A stretch of 64,000 nt of DNA from Hypomyces perniciosus (GCA_008477525.1 SPDT01000001.1:4464001-4528000), one strand, 5' to 3'. Shown: positions 44,427 to 55,950, counted from the first letter of the stretch. Numbers and translations: made by a program. Notes: generated by a model from the sequence alone, not told the origin.

Positions 44427-44520
44427 GTTGGGAGCGAAATCGCCGTCCTGTCCAAATAAAGTCTTTTAAAAATTAAAGCGCATGGACATGTCAACCACAG
44501 TGCTAATTACAGCCTATACA
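44427..44520 (-). repeat. Dispersed repeat end, inverted
   Basis: Reverse complement GACGGCGATTTCGCTCCCAAC matches 6203-6222 and 48370-48397. Together with 39896-39917 in the opposite orientation it formed an inverted pair about 100 bp apart before the LINE inserted. Confidence 0.5.
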
Positions 44521-45794
44521 CGCATGATACTTAAGCTACACCGAAGCATGACCCAGGTACTCCATACAAATTTTCTCACAATCCAGCACGTGACGAAGCG
44601 CAGCATAGTCAACTTACCAACAACTAGTTATCAATCGCAGGAATACCCATTACCATCGGTCATCTCAATTACCATGGCGCCAAACCTTCAACTCCCCCAG
44701 CAATACCTAGGTAAGCACTGGTCTATGGCTGATCGCACGGCAGGAGACTGTCGGCTGCGGCGTCGACAAGCTGTTATTTGATTTGTAACTTTCTGAGTTC
44801 TCTCGGATCAAACCAGAATCGGTAGCTAACGTGACAAGTAGCTGCAGCTAAGGTCCTGCCTAACCCCCCTTCTAGCTTAATGCTCAGCGGGGTCGCGATA
44901 TGTTGCCTCGTTTCCTCATTTGAGGTCTCTTTGCGTTTATCTCTCCCATCTATGAGAGGAGCTGAGCGTTTAATATCTTACAAGCCGCGCCATTCGAATC
45001 TTCCGCAGTCCCAGATCAGCGCAAGTTGACCCAGCTAAATTGGCATCGAGAAGGCCTTAATCCGCAAACGAATATGTCGATTGGCGGTGGTGCGCCAAGC
45101 GCGAAGCATGACATCCGTCTAGGCGATGTTGTTGTCAGTGCTCCTCGCGATGGGGAAGGTGGCGTGTTCCAATATGACTTTGGCAAAACCATACAAAACC
45201 AGAGCTTCCAACATACACAGTTTTTAAACCAGCCACCAACGGTCTTAAGAACTGCTGTGAACGGAATCAAGGCCCAGTACAAAAGGAAGGGACATCAACT
45301 TGAAGAGACAATCGGCAATGTTCTTCAGCAGAACAAAAGATTACGGCTGGAGTACGAGCGACCAGGCGCAAGCAGCGACAGGCTATATAAAAGCTAACTC
45401 ATTCATTCGGTCGATGAAATAGGCTGTACAGCTGTCTGCGGTGATGATCCATCGAGCTTACTACCTCGAACTGAACGGACAGAAAACGACGATAACCCGG
45501 CTATACACTACGGCACAATCGCTTCGGCGAATCAGTTGATGAAGGACGCTACAATAAGGGATAGACTTGCAGCAGAGAGGGATGTTCTGTGTTTTGAAAT
45601 GGAAGCGGCAGGGCTAATGAACCACTTTCCGTGTCTGGTCATTCGCGGTATTTGCGACTACTCAGACTCGCACAAGAATAAGGAGTGGCAAGGGTATGCA
45701 GCAATGGCGGCAGCTGCGTATACAAAAGATCTTCTCATCCGAATCCCCCCTAATAAAATTGAAGCCGAGAAGAAGATCGGCGATATTCTATCTG

Positions 45795-45849
45795 GTCAGT
45801 CCGAGGGTCTCTAAATCGTACTATTAATACATATTAATTCTATGTACAG
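45795..45849 (+). other. Intron of the receptor pseudogene
   Basis: GTCAGT...TGTACAG; splicing joins GDILS with EHRDIAKEQ in frame, showing that this junction has not decayed. Confidence 0.65.
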
Positions 45850-47334
45850 AGCATCGAGATATTGCAAAGGAGCAGAGGGATATTGCAAAGAAGCATCAGG
45901 ACATTGCAATGGAGCATCTCCAAGCCCAGAAAGATTTCGCCAAAGAGAGGCTATCCGAAAAAGAAGAAGAGTGTCACCAGCTATTCCGCCTTACGACTGG
46001 CAATAGGGACGCCACATACGAGTGGTATAAAGACCGAGTGGAAGAAAGGGTTGAAGACACGTGCATATGGTTCCTTAATCACGAGCACTTCCAGATGTGG
46101 CTAAAACAGGACTCCGGCCCCCTGCTGGTATCAGCAGATCCTGGCTGCGGAAAGTCAGTGTTGGCCGAATACCTGGTCGACTACGACCTGCCACGATCCT
46201 ATCAAGGATCCCCAGGCAGGACCTGTCATTATGGTCCTTGATGCCCTAGATGAATGTGCCGAATCCGAGTTTGCGGACCTGATACGGAATATAGAGAGCC
46301 AATTCCGCAGCGACCAGTTGGGCCATAGCAAGCTCAAGTACCTTCTAACATGCCGCCCGTATGAGCAGATCGTGTCCAAATTCTGCAGCCTGTTAGATGC
46401 CTTTCCGAATATCCGTATACCTGGAGAGGAAGAGTCGGAAGCTATTAGCCGGGAGGTAAATTGCGTCATTAAACATCGGCTTAATCAGCTATCAAAAAAG
46501 AAAAACCTCTCACCTGAAATTAAGGACTACCTAGAGAAAAGACTACAAGGGACTCTCCATCGTACTTATCTCTGGGTATACCTTATATTCAACTACTTAG
46601 AGAAAGAAAACTTTAAAAAGACGCTAAAGGGAGTTGAGTCTACTATTGCAACACTTCCAAGAAGTATTAATGAGGCATACGAGCAGATTCTTGTCCGGTC
46701 CAACGAACACCCGATGGTTCATAAGACGTTAAGTATTATCTTAGCTGCCAGTCGGCCGCTGACGCTCTCAGAAATGAATATTGCCGTGAATATAGACAAT
46801 ACATCACCGAGTATTCACGACCTCGATATAGAAAACGAAGAGGACTTCAAGTTGCGTCTTAGATCTTGGTGTGGATTATTTATCTCGATCTATCATGACA
46901 AGATTTATTTCCTTCATCAAACGGCCCGCGATTTTCTCCTTGCGCCCACAACTATCCCATCAGAGCTAGGCTGGCATCACTCCATCACTACTCGCCACGC
47001 ACATACCGTTCTTGCAGAGCTCTGCGTGCTTTATCTGAACTTTTTCAACTCCGACGTTAGCCTTCCAACAGGTAAAGACAGGGAAAGCCGCCACTCTGTC
47101 AATAGCAACGCCTTTTTAGATTACTCGGCAAAAGCTTGGGGTGCTCACTTCCGCGAGGCCGGTATTGTTGATAACAATGCTATTATATGCTCCGCTCTGA
47201 GAATTTGCGATCCAGATTCAAGGAGCTACTCTGTATGGTTTGAAATGTATTGGCAGACTACAGATATGGGTACTGCTGAGAATTTTACGGATCTTATGGT
47301 AGCGTCGCACTATGGCCACGGTGTTGTTGTTAAG

Positions 47335-47550
47335 CTGCTGCTCGAGAAGGGCGCCGACGTCGAAGCCAAGGATAACTACGGCTGGACGCCGCTATGGCAG
47401 GCCGCCGATAGGGGGCACGAGGCCGTCGTCAAGCTGCTGCTCGACAAGGGCGCCGACGTCGAGGCCAAGGATAGCTACTTCGGTCAGACGCCGCTATGGC
47501 GGGCCGCCTCTGAGGGGCGCGAGGCCATCGTTAAGCTGCTCCAACAAAAA
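47335..47550 (+). repeat. Ankyrin coding tandem repeats
   Basis: About two units of ~99-102 nt sharing blocks such as AAGCTGCTGCTCGA, AAGGGCGCCGACGTCGA and ACGCCGCTATGGC, GC-rich against AT-rich flanks. Their near identity at DNA level indicates recent duplication or homogenisation. Confidence 0.7.
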
Positions 47551-47559
47551 TTTCGATAA

Positions 47560-48139
47560 CCACAAGCATAAATAAGAGACGTAAGCACCTAGTCTTTAAA
47601 GTGTGTAAGCCTGAACTTCTTCTCTTTCTATTATAACTTTGCGACGGAGGGTTAAAGGGGACTGGATTAATTTATACCCCGTACATCTTATTTATTATTA
47701 TACCCTCTTGTCAGATGCATGGGACTAGCCATTGCAGCACGATTAAGTCTATATATTACGGTATTATGATGCTGAATTGACCGCTATGTTCCTGCCGTCC
47801 TGCTTTCGTGAGTCGCCACTCCCAAGCATCTGATAAAAACCCTCCAGGTTTTAGTTTGAGAGTGATATATGCGTGTTGATTGGAGAGCTATGCTACCTAC
47901 ACATACCACAGTGGCGAGCAATTATCCGGCCTGTATTTCGTATAGAGAGACGAATTCACAAACGTTTACTCTATCTCATTCTCTCTTATAATTGAAAATG
48001 CAAGCTCGCCTTTTAGGAATTTAATATCGCTATCTGTGTCGCTCAGGCAGATTAATACACGAATACGCATATAACTTGATATGTAGTTCATTTTAAGAAT
48101 ACGTACTGAAGGAGAATATTTCCGTATTTTGCGTTAGCC
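47560..48139. other. Intergenic, AT-rich
   Basis: No gene. Contains the 20-bp word shared with 718-737 (at 47762-47781). Confidence 0.4.
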
Positions 48140-48398
48140 TTGGCACTGTCTACAATTCACATGGTTTGCTGCTGGCCCTATATACTTTAGAAGACCTTCA
48201 AGCTACTTCCTCTCTGTGACCTGGTGTGTAAAAATCCAAAATAGGCCAGGGTTTATGGGGTAATTTGGAGCTAGTTCCGGCTGTCTAGAAATGGCAATGT
48301 ATATAAATATATACGGCAGGTACCAATGGTCTGTGCTTAGAAATTTTCAAAGAGTGTAAAGAGGACGGCGAATTCGCTCCCAACTGTATCCTGTCCTG
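48140..48398 (+). repeat. Dispersed repeat, copy 2
   Basis: Best full-length partner of the copy at 5960-6223: same block order and the same sharp end CGCTCCCAACTG. No terminal duplication found. Confidence 0.6.
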
Positions 48399-51300
48399 CA
48401 AGGGGATACATATCCACCAACTTTTCAACCATATTTCTCATCTCTTGCATCCTCTCCTTACACCTAAGAACCAAGTCAGACGCTGGTTGGTAGTGGATGG
48501 GGGCCACTTACTCCTTCTTAGACCCCCATAGCTCGCCTATCCTAATCGGAAAATTATTAGGCGAATGAGTAAGACAACGCAGTAGGATAACTTACGATCG
48601 ATTGATGCTGTCTATGCTTTCATCCAAGGTCAGCGCTGCTGCACGCCTCTAACAATATTTTATTATAACCTACTCCTCGGCAAGGTGCATTATCATTTGA
48701 TGCATCCTGGCAATCTTTTCCTCGGCCATATAACTCCGTATCTCATTAGGCAAATCGGCAGCCCTGCACACAATTAGTCACCGCAGCAAGAAGAGGAGTG
48801 CAGGTGGTACATCATATTGGTCATGTTGTCCACACCGCTAAATGAGTACGCAGCGAGACGCGAGTGATTGAGCCGTAAAGTCACCAGATCCATTGGACGG
48901 CTCGAATGGTATCTGCCGAGGCACCATGCCGCCTTCTGCTTGGCTGAGGCAACGGCGCTATCCGTCTTCGATTCCACTGTAGTGCTCGCCTGGGCAGCAA
49001 CTCTTGGCCCTCACGGTTGTACATGATTCACGGTTAAGTGCAATGAGATGCTGAGAGGCCCATAGACTTTATAAAGGCAGCTGAGTGTCTGCGATTTGGG
49101 TTGCAATAGGCTGGATTGAACTGCAGGTCCTGGAATCAAATGGCACTCCATGATGTTGTTGATGCAGCATGGTTCACCGTTGAGCGTATTTTTTTCGGGG
49201 GGGCAGCAGGCCACAATTGGATGTTGAGCTTTTCATCCAACAAGCATTTATGGAAGACTTTACCTAAATTCGGATTTCTCTCGGTCCGCTAACCGTTTGC
49301 GCCGTTGAACAGCCAAAACTAGGTCACTGGTCTCCATGAGATGACAGAACCAAAAATGCCCAAGCGGCGCCCTGCAGGGGAAATGGTACTGTTGGTTGGT
49401 CTTCCCAGCCACCGCTCTGAGTCAACAAGCTTTGCACGACCTACTATTGCCCAAACATTGCCGACGTTCAACGGCAACTTATTGACAATGGCACGGATAC
49501 AATTGGAGATTGGACATGTGAAAGGGTTGGCGGGCGGGCGGGGGGGGGGGGGGGGGTATGTTTACAAGTCTCCACATGGCATCGTTATTGGGCCTCATCC
49601 CGTGGGTTTAGAAGTTGAACTCGACTGCATCAATGAACTTGGTGGAGCGTAGCGACTCTAATAATAGATCAACATGGAAATTTTCATATATTTCCTCGAT
49701 CGGTCCGCTCTACGTTGTTTCGCTGTCAAGGACCATGATCAAATAGGCTTTCTTGAGGTCGCCCACTGAGGCAGGATAAAAACCATCTGATGTAACTTTA
49801 TCCAGCCAAACATAATTATGGAAGATAACATCCCATACATTGCTGTAGTCACACTTTGCCAGAGAAGAGCTCTGCATGTTGATGAAGGCGGTGTCTGCTC
49901 TGTGGCAATACAGATCCAAGGAGCTGAGCCTCATGTACTGGGTCTTCGCGGTTTTATGTTCGTCTGAGGTTTCATCGCTTGGCCATTTTCAGCGTGACAA
50001 GCGGATAGTGGATAAAAATGGCCAAGATTTGATGGCAAAGGTCGGCACAGCGGATGTTAGCCCCTACGCCTGGTTCAATTTCAGTCCGTTCCTCCCCTAT
50101 GATCGCACAGACATCCTCAAGCGGCTCATCTACAAAATGCAAGAAAATAAGAAGCTGGACACATGCTACCTTCCATACCGGCAAGGCACAACCTATATTG
50201 CGGCGCCACCGACGTTCGTCCTTAGTTGTTTTCTTACATATCCTGCCCCTGACAACGTCCACTCTATGTCATGGGCGCTTGCTCGAACTTCCATCCATTT
50301 TATGTAACATTGCCTCTTTATTTCACCTTCGTTACCATGTCCAGGGCAGACAAGATGGGACCTTCTCATTGGAAGACTTGAAATTGGCAGAATGGTTCCC
50401 CAGTACAATCTGGCTTTTCGCTTGCGTCAAACAAGCATTCACAATGCCGCCTCGAATAAGATTGCATCTTCGACAGGGTTCATTGTTACTTTTTTTTTCC
50501 AACTCCAACTCGATGCACCCCCTAGCCAAAACTTCACCTACGATTACTTTGTTACCGCAAGTCGAACGCACCCACGGTAGTATTTGAGATAATTAAGAGC
50601 TTGATCATTTCTGAAGCTCCGTTAAGAAAGCAAGGGTCTAAGCTGCTCTCTATATGCCAGAAATAAGTAGATATAGTGCATAAAGTTTTAGAGGATTACC
50701 GTGCATAAGATCGACAGATTCGGGACCACTAAGAGCAATTACCTGTTTATGAGGGTCGTTAAACCCGGACGGGACAATAGCGTGTTCCAGATTACTACTA
50801 CGGCCTCTCCTACGAATAGAACAGATTGAGTTTAAGGGTCAGGCTCAGCAGAAACGGCCACTTCACCATTTGTTAATTAGTATCCGATATCCGAAGACAG
50901 ATTGGTAAGGGGAAGTCACGGTTTGTAGAGGCAATCGTGCAACAACAGTAACTCAAGGGGGACTTCATCGGCCGCAGAGCTTTAGCAATTGCTGACTTTG
51001 ACCCCATTACAGACTCTTCCCGTTGAATCTGACATGTTACAGTCCTCGGATAATAGCTGAGTTTTCGATGAAGAAGTCGCCATCCTGATGTGCGAGAGCT
51101 CCGCTGTCTTGACATTACGCACATAACTCATTCACCGCCATCTCTTAAAATGTCATCATTTGAAGCCAGCCCGACCCCGTTAGCCTATCCCAATGCAGTT
51201 GAATCATACTCTGTAAACCGATTTTGCTTGTAAGGCTGCTTTCACCAAGCTCGGCGAGGCAGGCAGCTGTGTCGGCTGTCAAATTTTCACAGACCGACCG

Positions 51301-51664
51301 GACTCGAGAAGCCAAATATGATGCAAACCAGCTGTCACCGGAGTTGGGTCTAGGAGGTAATTTTTCCACGAGATAAATAATGCAAGGCAGGCTGATGTGA
51401 TGCAATTGGCTCTGTACTGAAGGTCCTAAGTGGAGCAATGTAATCATGCCCGAGTCCCTAGAACTCAACGGGAAAGAGTTCGGGGGCTCGGTTACCGCAC
51501 TAGTGAAAGATGATTTGAGCATACCTACCTATTTTTTGGCAAAAAGCGGGGAGCCGAAGCCGCAATTTCTCAAAGTGCGGGACAGCAACACAACAACACA
51601 TCACCACACATCATACGCCTCTTGGCCGCGAAATGATTGCTAAAACCGCACGCTCAGGTGCTAC
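48399..51664. other. Gene-poor region with a G17 tract
   Basis: Plus-strand frame 49876-50307 and minus-strand frames at 48774-48977, 49011-49214 and 51145-51522 are open, but none carries motifs I recognise. The G17 tract is listed separately. Confidence 0.35.
49540..49556 (+). repeat. G17 homopolymer
   Basis: Seventeen consecutive G preceded by GGGTTGGCGGGCGGGC, so at least four G-tracts lie within ~30 bp: a potential G-quadruplex and length-variable tract. Confidence 0.8.
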
Positions 51665-53217
51665 ATGGAACCCGAAGTTGTTGCGGCCTGGATTTCCGAT
51701 CAGCACACCCTGCTGCACGCTTGTTCTGATCCCGACGCGTGTCGCCTGCCACTCGAGTATCCTGTGTCTCCGTCTTGCCGTCGACGCCTCGACATCCCAG
51801 ATAACGTCCCCCCCTCGGCGAAACGGCGGCGAGTCAGCCTCACTACCATCAACAACAATTCCGATCGCAAGATGCCAAGTTCTGGCGAGCTGGACTTGCG
51901 GCAGAATTTGAGAAAAGGGGGCAACAAGCAGTCAGAAGATCGAGACCCGTTCGTGTTGGGTGACCCCAGCACCAGCTCAGCCGCAGACGGTCCAGATTCC
52001 CAAGTTACGCTGCGGTCGCCCAAGATGTTCTCGCGGAAGCCTATTACCTTCGCAGTGCCTATGTCCTTTACAGCAAAGCTCAGCACAAGGGACCAGCAAT
52101 CCGCCGCTTCAGGCTCACGAGAAGGAAGCTCCCGCACCAGCGGTCGCACACGGTCCACAAGCCCTGTTAAGAACCCCGACGACCTCCTCAGACTTCAGAA
52201 GCCTGTGTCATGGACGACTCCGGACCCACATACGCTGCAGGACTCTGTGAAGGCGACAGGGAGTGCACAAGCGCTACGTCTGTTTTAACGACATTTGGAG
52301 CGTCATACAAGGAGAAGGATATTTGCCGCAGGAGCTAAAAAGGAATATTGATGGAGGAGCTGATGGTCAACGATTCTCGCTTTGCGGCGGATGACAGGAT
52401 TGCGGTCGTGAGCCAGAAAGAGAGGGACGATGCCCGCCAGCTCTTTACGTCCCTCGGCGCCGATGAAGAACGAACACCCAGCCTCCTCGCCCTCTACAGT
52501 GAGCTTAATACCATCCGCGACATCGTCGCTACCACCATGCGCTTCATAGACACGCCCCGCTCCGAAGCCACGTGGAATGATCATATGCACGGCCCTATAC
52601 TGCGCCTGGCTGTGTCCAGCACCCCATATATCGGAGCTGAGAACATTACGCAAGCCGCCATCGCTAAGGCGGCCATCGCTAAGGCCTCCATCCCAGCTGC
52701 GCGCGGTGAACTCGAGACCCTTGGTAGTAAAATGATTGACTACATCCTGTTCCTTCAGCCCGAGAAGAACCTCGCCATCCGTATCGCCGACTTCGTGGAC
52801 GGCCTCAACGGGCCGCGAACCTTCAACCAGTCGGCGCACGGGGCTTTGTGCTACGAGCCAACGGGCGTACTCGTCGAAACCAAAGTCGACACACGGCGGC
52901 GTGCCGAGGGCAAGACTCAGCTGGGGATATGGCTGGCCGCGTGGTACCACCGCGTGGCCCAGTTCGCGCTGCTGCCCTCCGGCGACACGGGAACGTCGAT
53001 AACCCTTCCCTTCATCCCGGTTCTACTTGTTGTCTGCGAGAAATGGGAGCTGTACTTCGCGTTTGACAGGGATGTCGAGTTCGATGTGTGCGGGCCGCTC
53101 GAGATTGGGAGCACCGTGACTGTCGACGACTCATACCACCTGCTCGCGGTGCTGCGGCTGCTGGCGGGTTGGGTCGCCGGTGAGTTCCAAGGCTGGGTTG
53201 AGCGGTGTGTTGCGTAG
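51665..53217 (+). pseudogene. PD-(D/E)XK nuclease-like protein gene with two frameshifts
   Basis: The N-terminus EPEVVAAWISDQHTLL with ACRLPLEYPVSPS and a PPSAKRRR basic patch is characteristic of a widespread fungal PD-(D/E)XK nuclease-like family, followed by a Ser-rich linker. The middle (GVHKRYVCFNDIWSVIQGEG, LPQELKR) lies in the next frame and the core from EELMVNDSRFAADD in a third; two single-base insertions, near 52256-52262 and 52340-52356, explain this. The core has SEATWNDHMHGPILRLAV, KMIDYILFL (acidic residue) and GVLVETKVD (the ExK motif), then a QLGIWLAAWYHRVAQ helix. The reading ends at TAG 53215-53217. Family members have no proven substrate. This copy is probably inactive unless the shifts are sequence errors. 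Confidence 0.75.
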
Positions 53218-54562
53218 CACAGTGTTTATCTAAGCTAGTGATCTTGTTATCGACTTCGGACAAGCTGGGTCTACTTTCCCACCAAGTTAACTGAGACCGA
53301 CCAGCTTCATTGAACGCCCTCAACGGCTTCCATTACCGGCAGCCCTCGTCGGGAAGGACTGGTGGGCGACAATGCGAATGAACGTTTCAGCACAATCGTC
53401 TACCTCTCCCAGCCGCCAGTCTGACCCGACGCCATACTCAGTATTAATTGTGTCCCGGAACGCGCCCCGCCCTACCTTTTGAGCCGATCACGTCCGCGGG
53501 CCCTCCCCCTTGTCTTCGTGCCTCGTAACGGTTCCCGTTCTAGTCTTCAGCCGAGGTGCCAGTTCTTATGCGCCAGTATCAACGGTGGTCATGCAGCGAT
53601 AATCCCACCCGAAGGTTTGGCATGACTTCGGTATGAGATATACAGGGCGCATGTAAGACATTGAAGAAGCGGCCGGTGAAGCCAGGTCACCGACAATCGC
53701 AACTAGGTTAGCTGCTTTGTCCAGAGCCATTCAGCATACCAGCGAGAGCGATATGTCGAGATAGACGTGGATATTAAAGACCAGGCATAAACCATTAGGC
53801 GCCATAGATAAGGCGTTATGTCTTGACTAGGCGTTCAATAGGTAGGAGAGGAAGAAGTCATAAATGAGATTGAGCAAAGAAACACTTCAGCGTCTAGAGC
53901 AAGGAGAGGCGTGGTCTGGGAGCTGTGCTTTCGCTAGATAACGAGCTCAGCTCCAACAGGCAAGGTAGCAACGGGAAGGGCGGGGCCAGAACTTTTTAAT
54001 ATCAGATGCTTACCTTTTACAAGTTCAAAGATTTTACTGGAACAAGATGTTAGCGGCCAGGTTTTCACTCCACCCAGTCCATAAAACCCCTCTCTCGCAA
54101 ACGTGGTCACGTGTAGGCGATACTGGCACGTTTCCACCCCTTACCCACGACGCATCCATCGTCTCATTCCCATCAAGAATCAAGATGGAATGACACCCAG
54201 GATGCAACGCAGGTACAGGAGGTAGATCCCTCATATAAGAACGACATATTCTCAAGTTTGTAGTCCATCAACAGCAAAGATATGTCTTCAATATATAGTA
54301 GGATTGAACGTACTAGTCTGAGAAGTTAAATGTACAACGCTGGCGTTGCACATACCCGGAGAGTCTCCTCATTGTTCTCAAGCATGGAGACTGGTCGTGT
54401 TTTGGTCAATTCGTAGACCTCCCAAGTTCAGATTGCTTACAACTAGAATTACCGTTAAGGATTATATATCTTTTCACAATATAATATAGTACCCCCCAAC
54501 ACTAACCCTAAGCCACAATCCGATTACAGACATTATCGCCTATAAACTCGCATTGGTGCCAA
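53218..54562. other. Intergenic
   Basis: Minus-strand frames at 53934-54137 and 54034-54255 overlap and look partly coding (DASWVRGGNVPVSPT), but no family is recognised. Confidence 0.35.
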
Positions 54563-54745
54563 ATGAGTCTCGAAAACGCACTCCTGATGACTGTCCACGG
54601 TGAGCCTGTGACCAGCTAACAAGGTAATCCCTAACACACCAATGCAGTTGTTATCCAAATGCCGCAGCAGATCGAGCTTCTCGAGACGAGTTATTCGGAG
54701 TTCATGCCCTACCGTCTGTTAGAAGCCCAATGGCAACAATGCTGA
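54563..54745 (+). CDS. Small spliced ORF, 44 aa, hypothetical
   Basis: ATG 54563, a 37-nt first exon, a 48-bp intron (GTGAGC...CCCTAACAC...TGCAG, 54600-54647) and a second exon to TGA 54743-54745 give exactly 45 codons. The peptide reads MSLENALLMTVHVVIQ and then PQQIELLETSYSEFMPYRLL. All splice signals are good and the frame is kept, but the product is unknown and could be a relic of a longer gene. Confidence 0.35.
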
Positions 54746-55092
54746 CCAAGAGCCGCTGAGCGCCAATGTGGAACTTGGGCGACCGAATCAGAGTCCCCTC
54801 AAAATCCCCGCCATCTTTGATGCAAAGGGACATCTCGAGAGACCAAAGCGGTCCTAGCATCGCCACCGCCCCGGGGTTCCGTCTTGCAGAGTGACTATAG
54901 TCCACCCACGCAACCGGGGAATGATTACCCGTATGGCTTCTCCAAGAAAGCAGGTTGAAGTTCATAAGCCAGTATGACGTCCCTTAGTCCAGGTGACGCT
55001 GACTTACGAACTTCATCCCGACTTGTACGGAGAAGTTTATGCGGACAATCATCCCCGGCCGCATCAGAGGGTTTTAGTGCCTCCGCGGGAAT

Positions 55093-55753
55093 TAACCCGG
55101 GGGCAGCCGCGAAGGGACCTATGAGATCAAGTGAGTAGACACGCAGCCGATCTGAATATAAAGCAAGGCTGGATAGGGGTGAAAGAGAACGTTACCAATG
55201 AGAGCAGGGGATGCTGCGTAAATCCCAGTCGGTCCATGACGCCAATCAGAGCATCAAGGCCGCCGTCCAAATACACGGCACCGAGGACAGCCTCGAGTGT
55301 CGTTGCAATCATTCCGGAGGTAGCAGCAGTAGTGCCGCTGTTGGTGTTGATGCAGTGACCCAGTCCATATTCCCTGCCGACCCGGGCAAGGTTAATGTTG
55401 CTGAGAACTTCATTTCGAATCGTCGTCCATTGGCCTAAGGATCACCTTGTATGAATAATGGCGTCCAACAGAGGTATATTGGCTACGGAGTGTTGTGACT
55501 TACCCTTCTGGAGATCCCGCTCCCGCCAGAGGGTACATAAGTGGAGATTGGCTACGATATTACCGCAGATAGCTAGACGATCGTTCTTGGGCATCTGCCG
55601 AGAAGAGCCACCCATAGTATAGACAGACATGAAGTCACCTGCGGCATTCAACGCCTCGGCGCAAAGCACCTGAGAGTTGAATGTGTATTCGATGATCTGC
55701 TCGCATCGTGAAACCTTGACACCGAAACGGGTAGAGAAATCCATATTTAGCAA
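55093..55753 (-). CDS. Single RNase III-domain protein
   Basis: Three exons on the minus strand (55753-55504, 55434-55196, 55119-55093) with introns of 69 and 76 bp (GTAAGT...CCTTAG, GTAACG...CTCATAG) give 516 nt, 171 aa, all phases consistent. The protein is one RNase III domain: VSRCEQIIEYTFNSQVLCAE, the signature region PKNDRLAICGNIVANL (~55-70), WTTIRNEVLSNINLARVG and ATSGMIATTLEAVLGAVYLDG. Canonical enzymes have ERLEFLGD and DxxE; here the first motif has Ala and Asn for the catalytic Glu and Asp, and the second has Thr for Asp, leaving only Glu. No double-stranded RNA-binding domain follows. It is likely a non-catalytic dsRNA-binding or dimerising relative. No disablement is visible. 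Start: the first ATG of the frame. Confidence 0.75.
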
Positions 55754-55873
55754 TGTTTTGTGTGATCATAAATTGTTTAGATTGCAAGAGGTGAAGAAAG
55801 GTCGAGGCTGGGTTTTGAAATGGTGAAGAGAGGGGTGTTAACTGGTTTTAAATAGCCATGTGCGGGGTCACGT

Positions 55874-55950
55874 ACGTCAAGACAACGTCAAAACAACGTC
55901 AGAACAACGTCAGAACAACATCAGAACAACGTCAGAACAACGTCAGAACC
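55874..55950 (+). promoter_or_regulatory. 11-bp tandem array with ACGTCA core upstream of the RNase III gene
   Basis: Seven units of ACGTCAGAACA-type sequence start at 55874, 55885, 55896, 55907, 55918, 55929 and 55940, exactly 11 bp apart (the fifth reads ACATCA). ACGTCA is the CRE/ATF half-site bound by fungal bZIP factors. The array sits 120-200 bp upstream of the minus-strand RNase III start codon (55753), in its presumed promoter. Confidence 0.6.

Larger units (their letters stand above)
44674..47559 (+). pseudogene. PNP-NACHT-ankyrin receptor (fungal NLR) pseudogene
   Basis: The N-terminus is decayed (AAAKVLPNPPS near 44850). From 45026 a purine/uridine-phosphorylase-like domain reads SIGGGAPSAKHDIRLGDVVV, then FQYDFGKTIQNQ; an in-frame TAA at 45395-45397 interrupts it, after which [30 protein letters not shown] and [20 protein letters not shown] continue. 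A 55-bp intron (45795-45849) is followed by a linker of IAKEQRDIAKKHQDIA-type repeats and the NACHT domain: Walker A SADPGCGKSVLAEYL, then abruptly PQAGPVIMVLDALDECAESE (Walker B) in another frame, so ~80-100 codons are gone around 46190. The winged-helix end and two and a half ankyrin repeats close the gene at 47559. Such proteins act in fungal self/non-self and stress signalling; this copy cannot work. Confidence 0.85.

Noticed and set aside
52303..52950. Minus-strand 215-codon frame
   Set aside because: Antisense to the PD-(D/E)XK core, whose D...ExK motifs are on the plus strand.
55874..55950. CRISPR-like array
   Set aside because: The period is 11 bp with no spacers; it is a simple tandem repeat in a eukaryotic genome.
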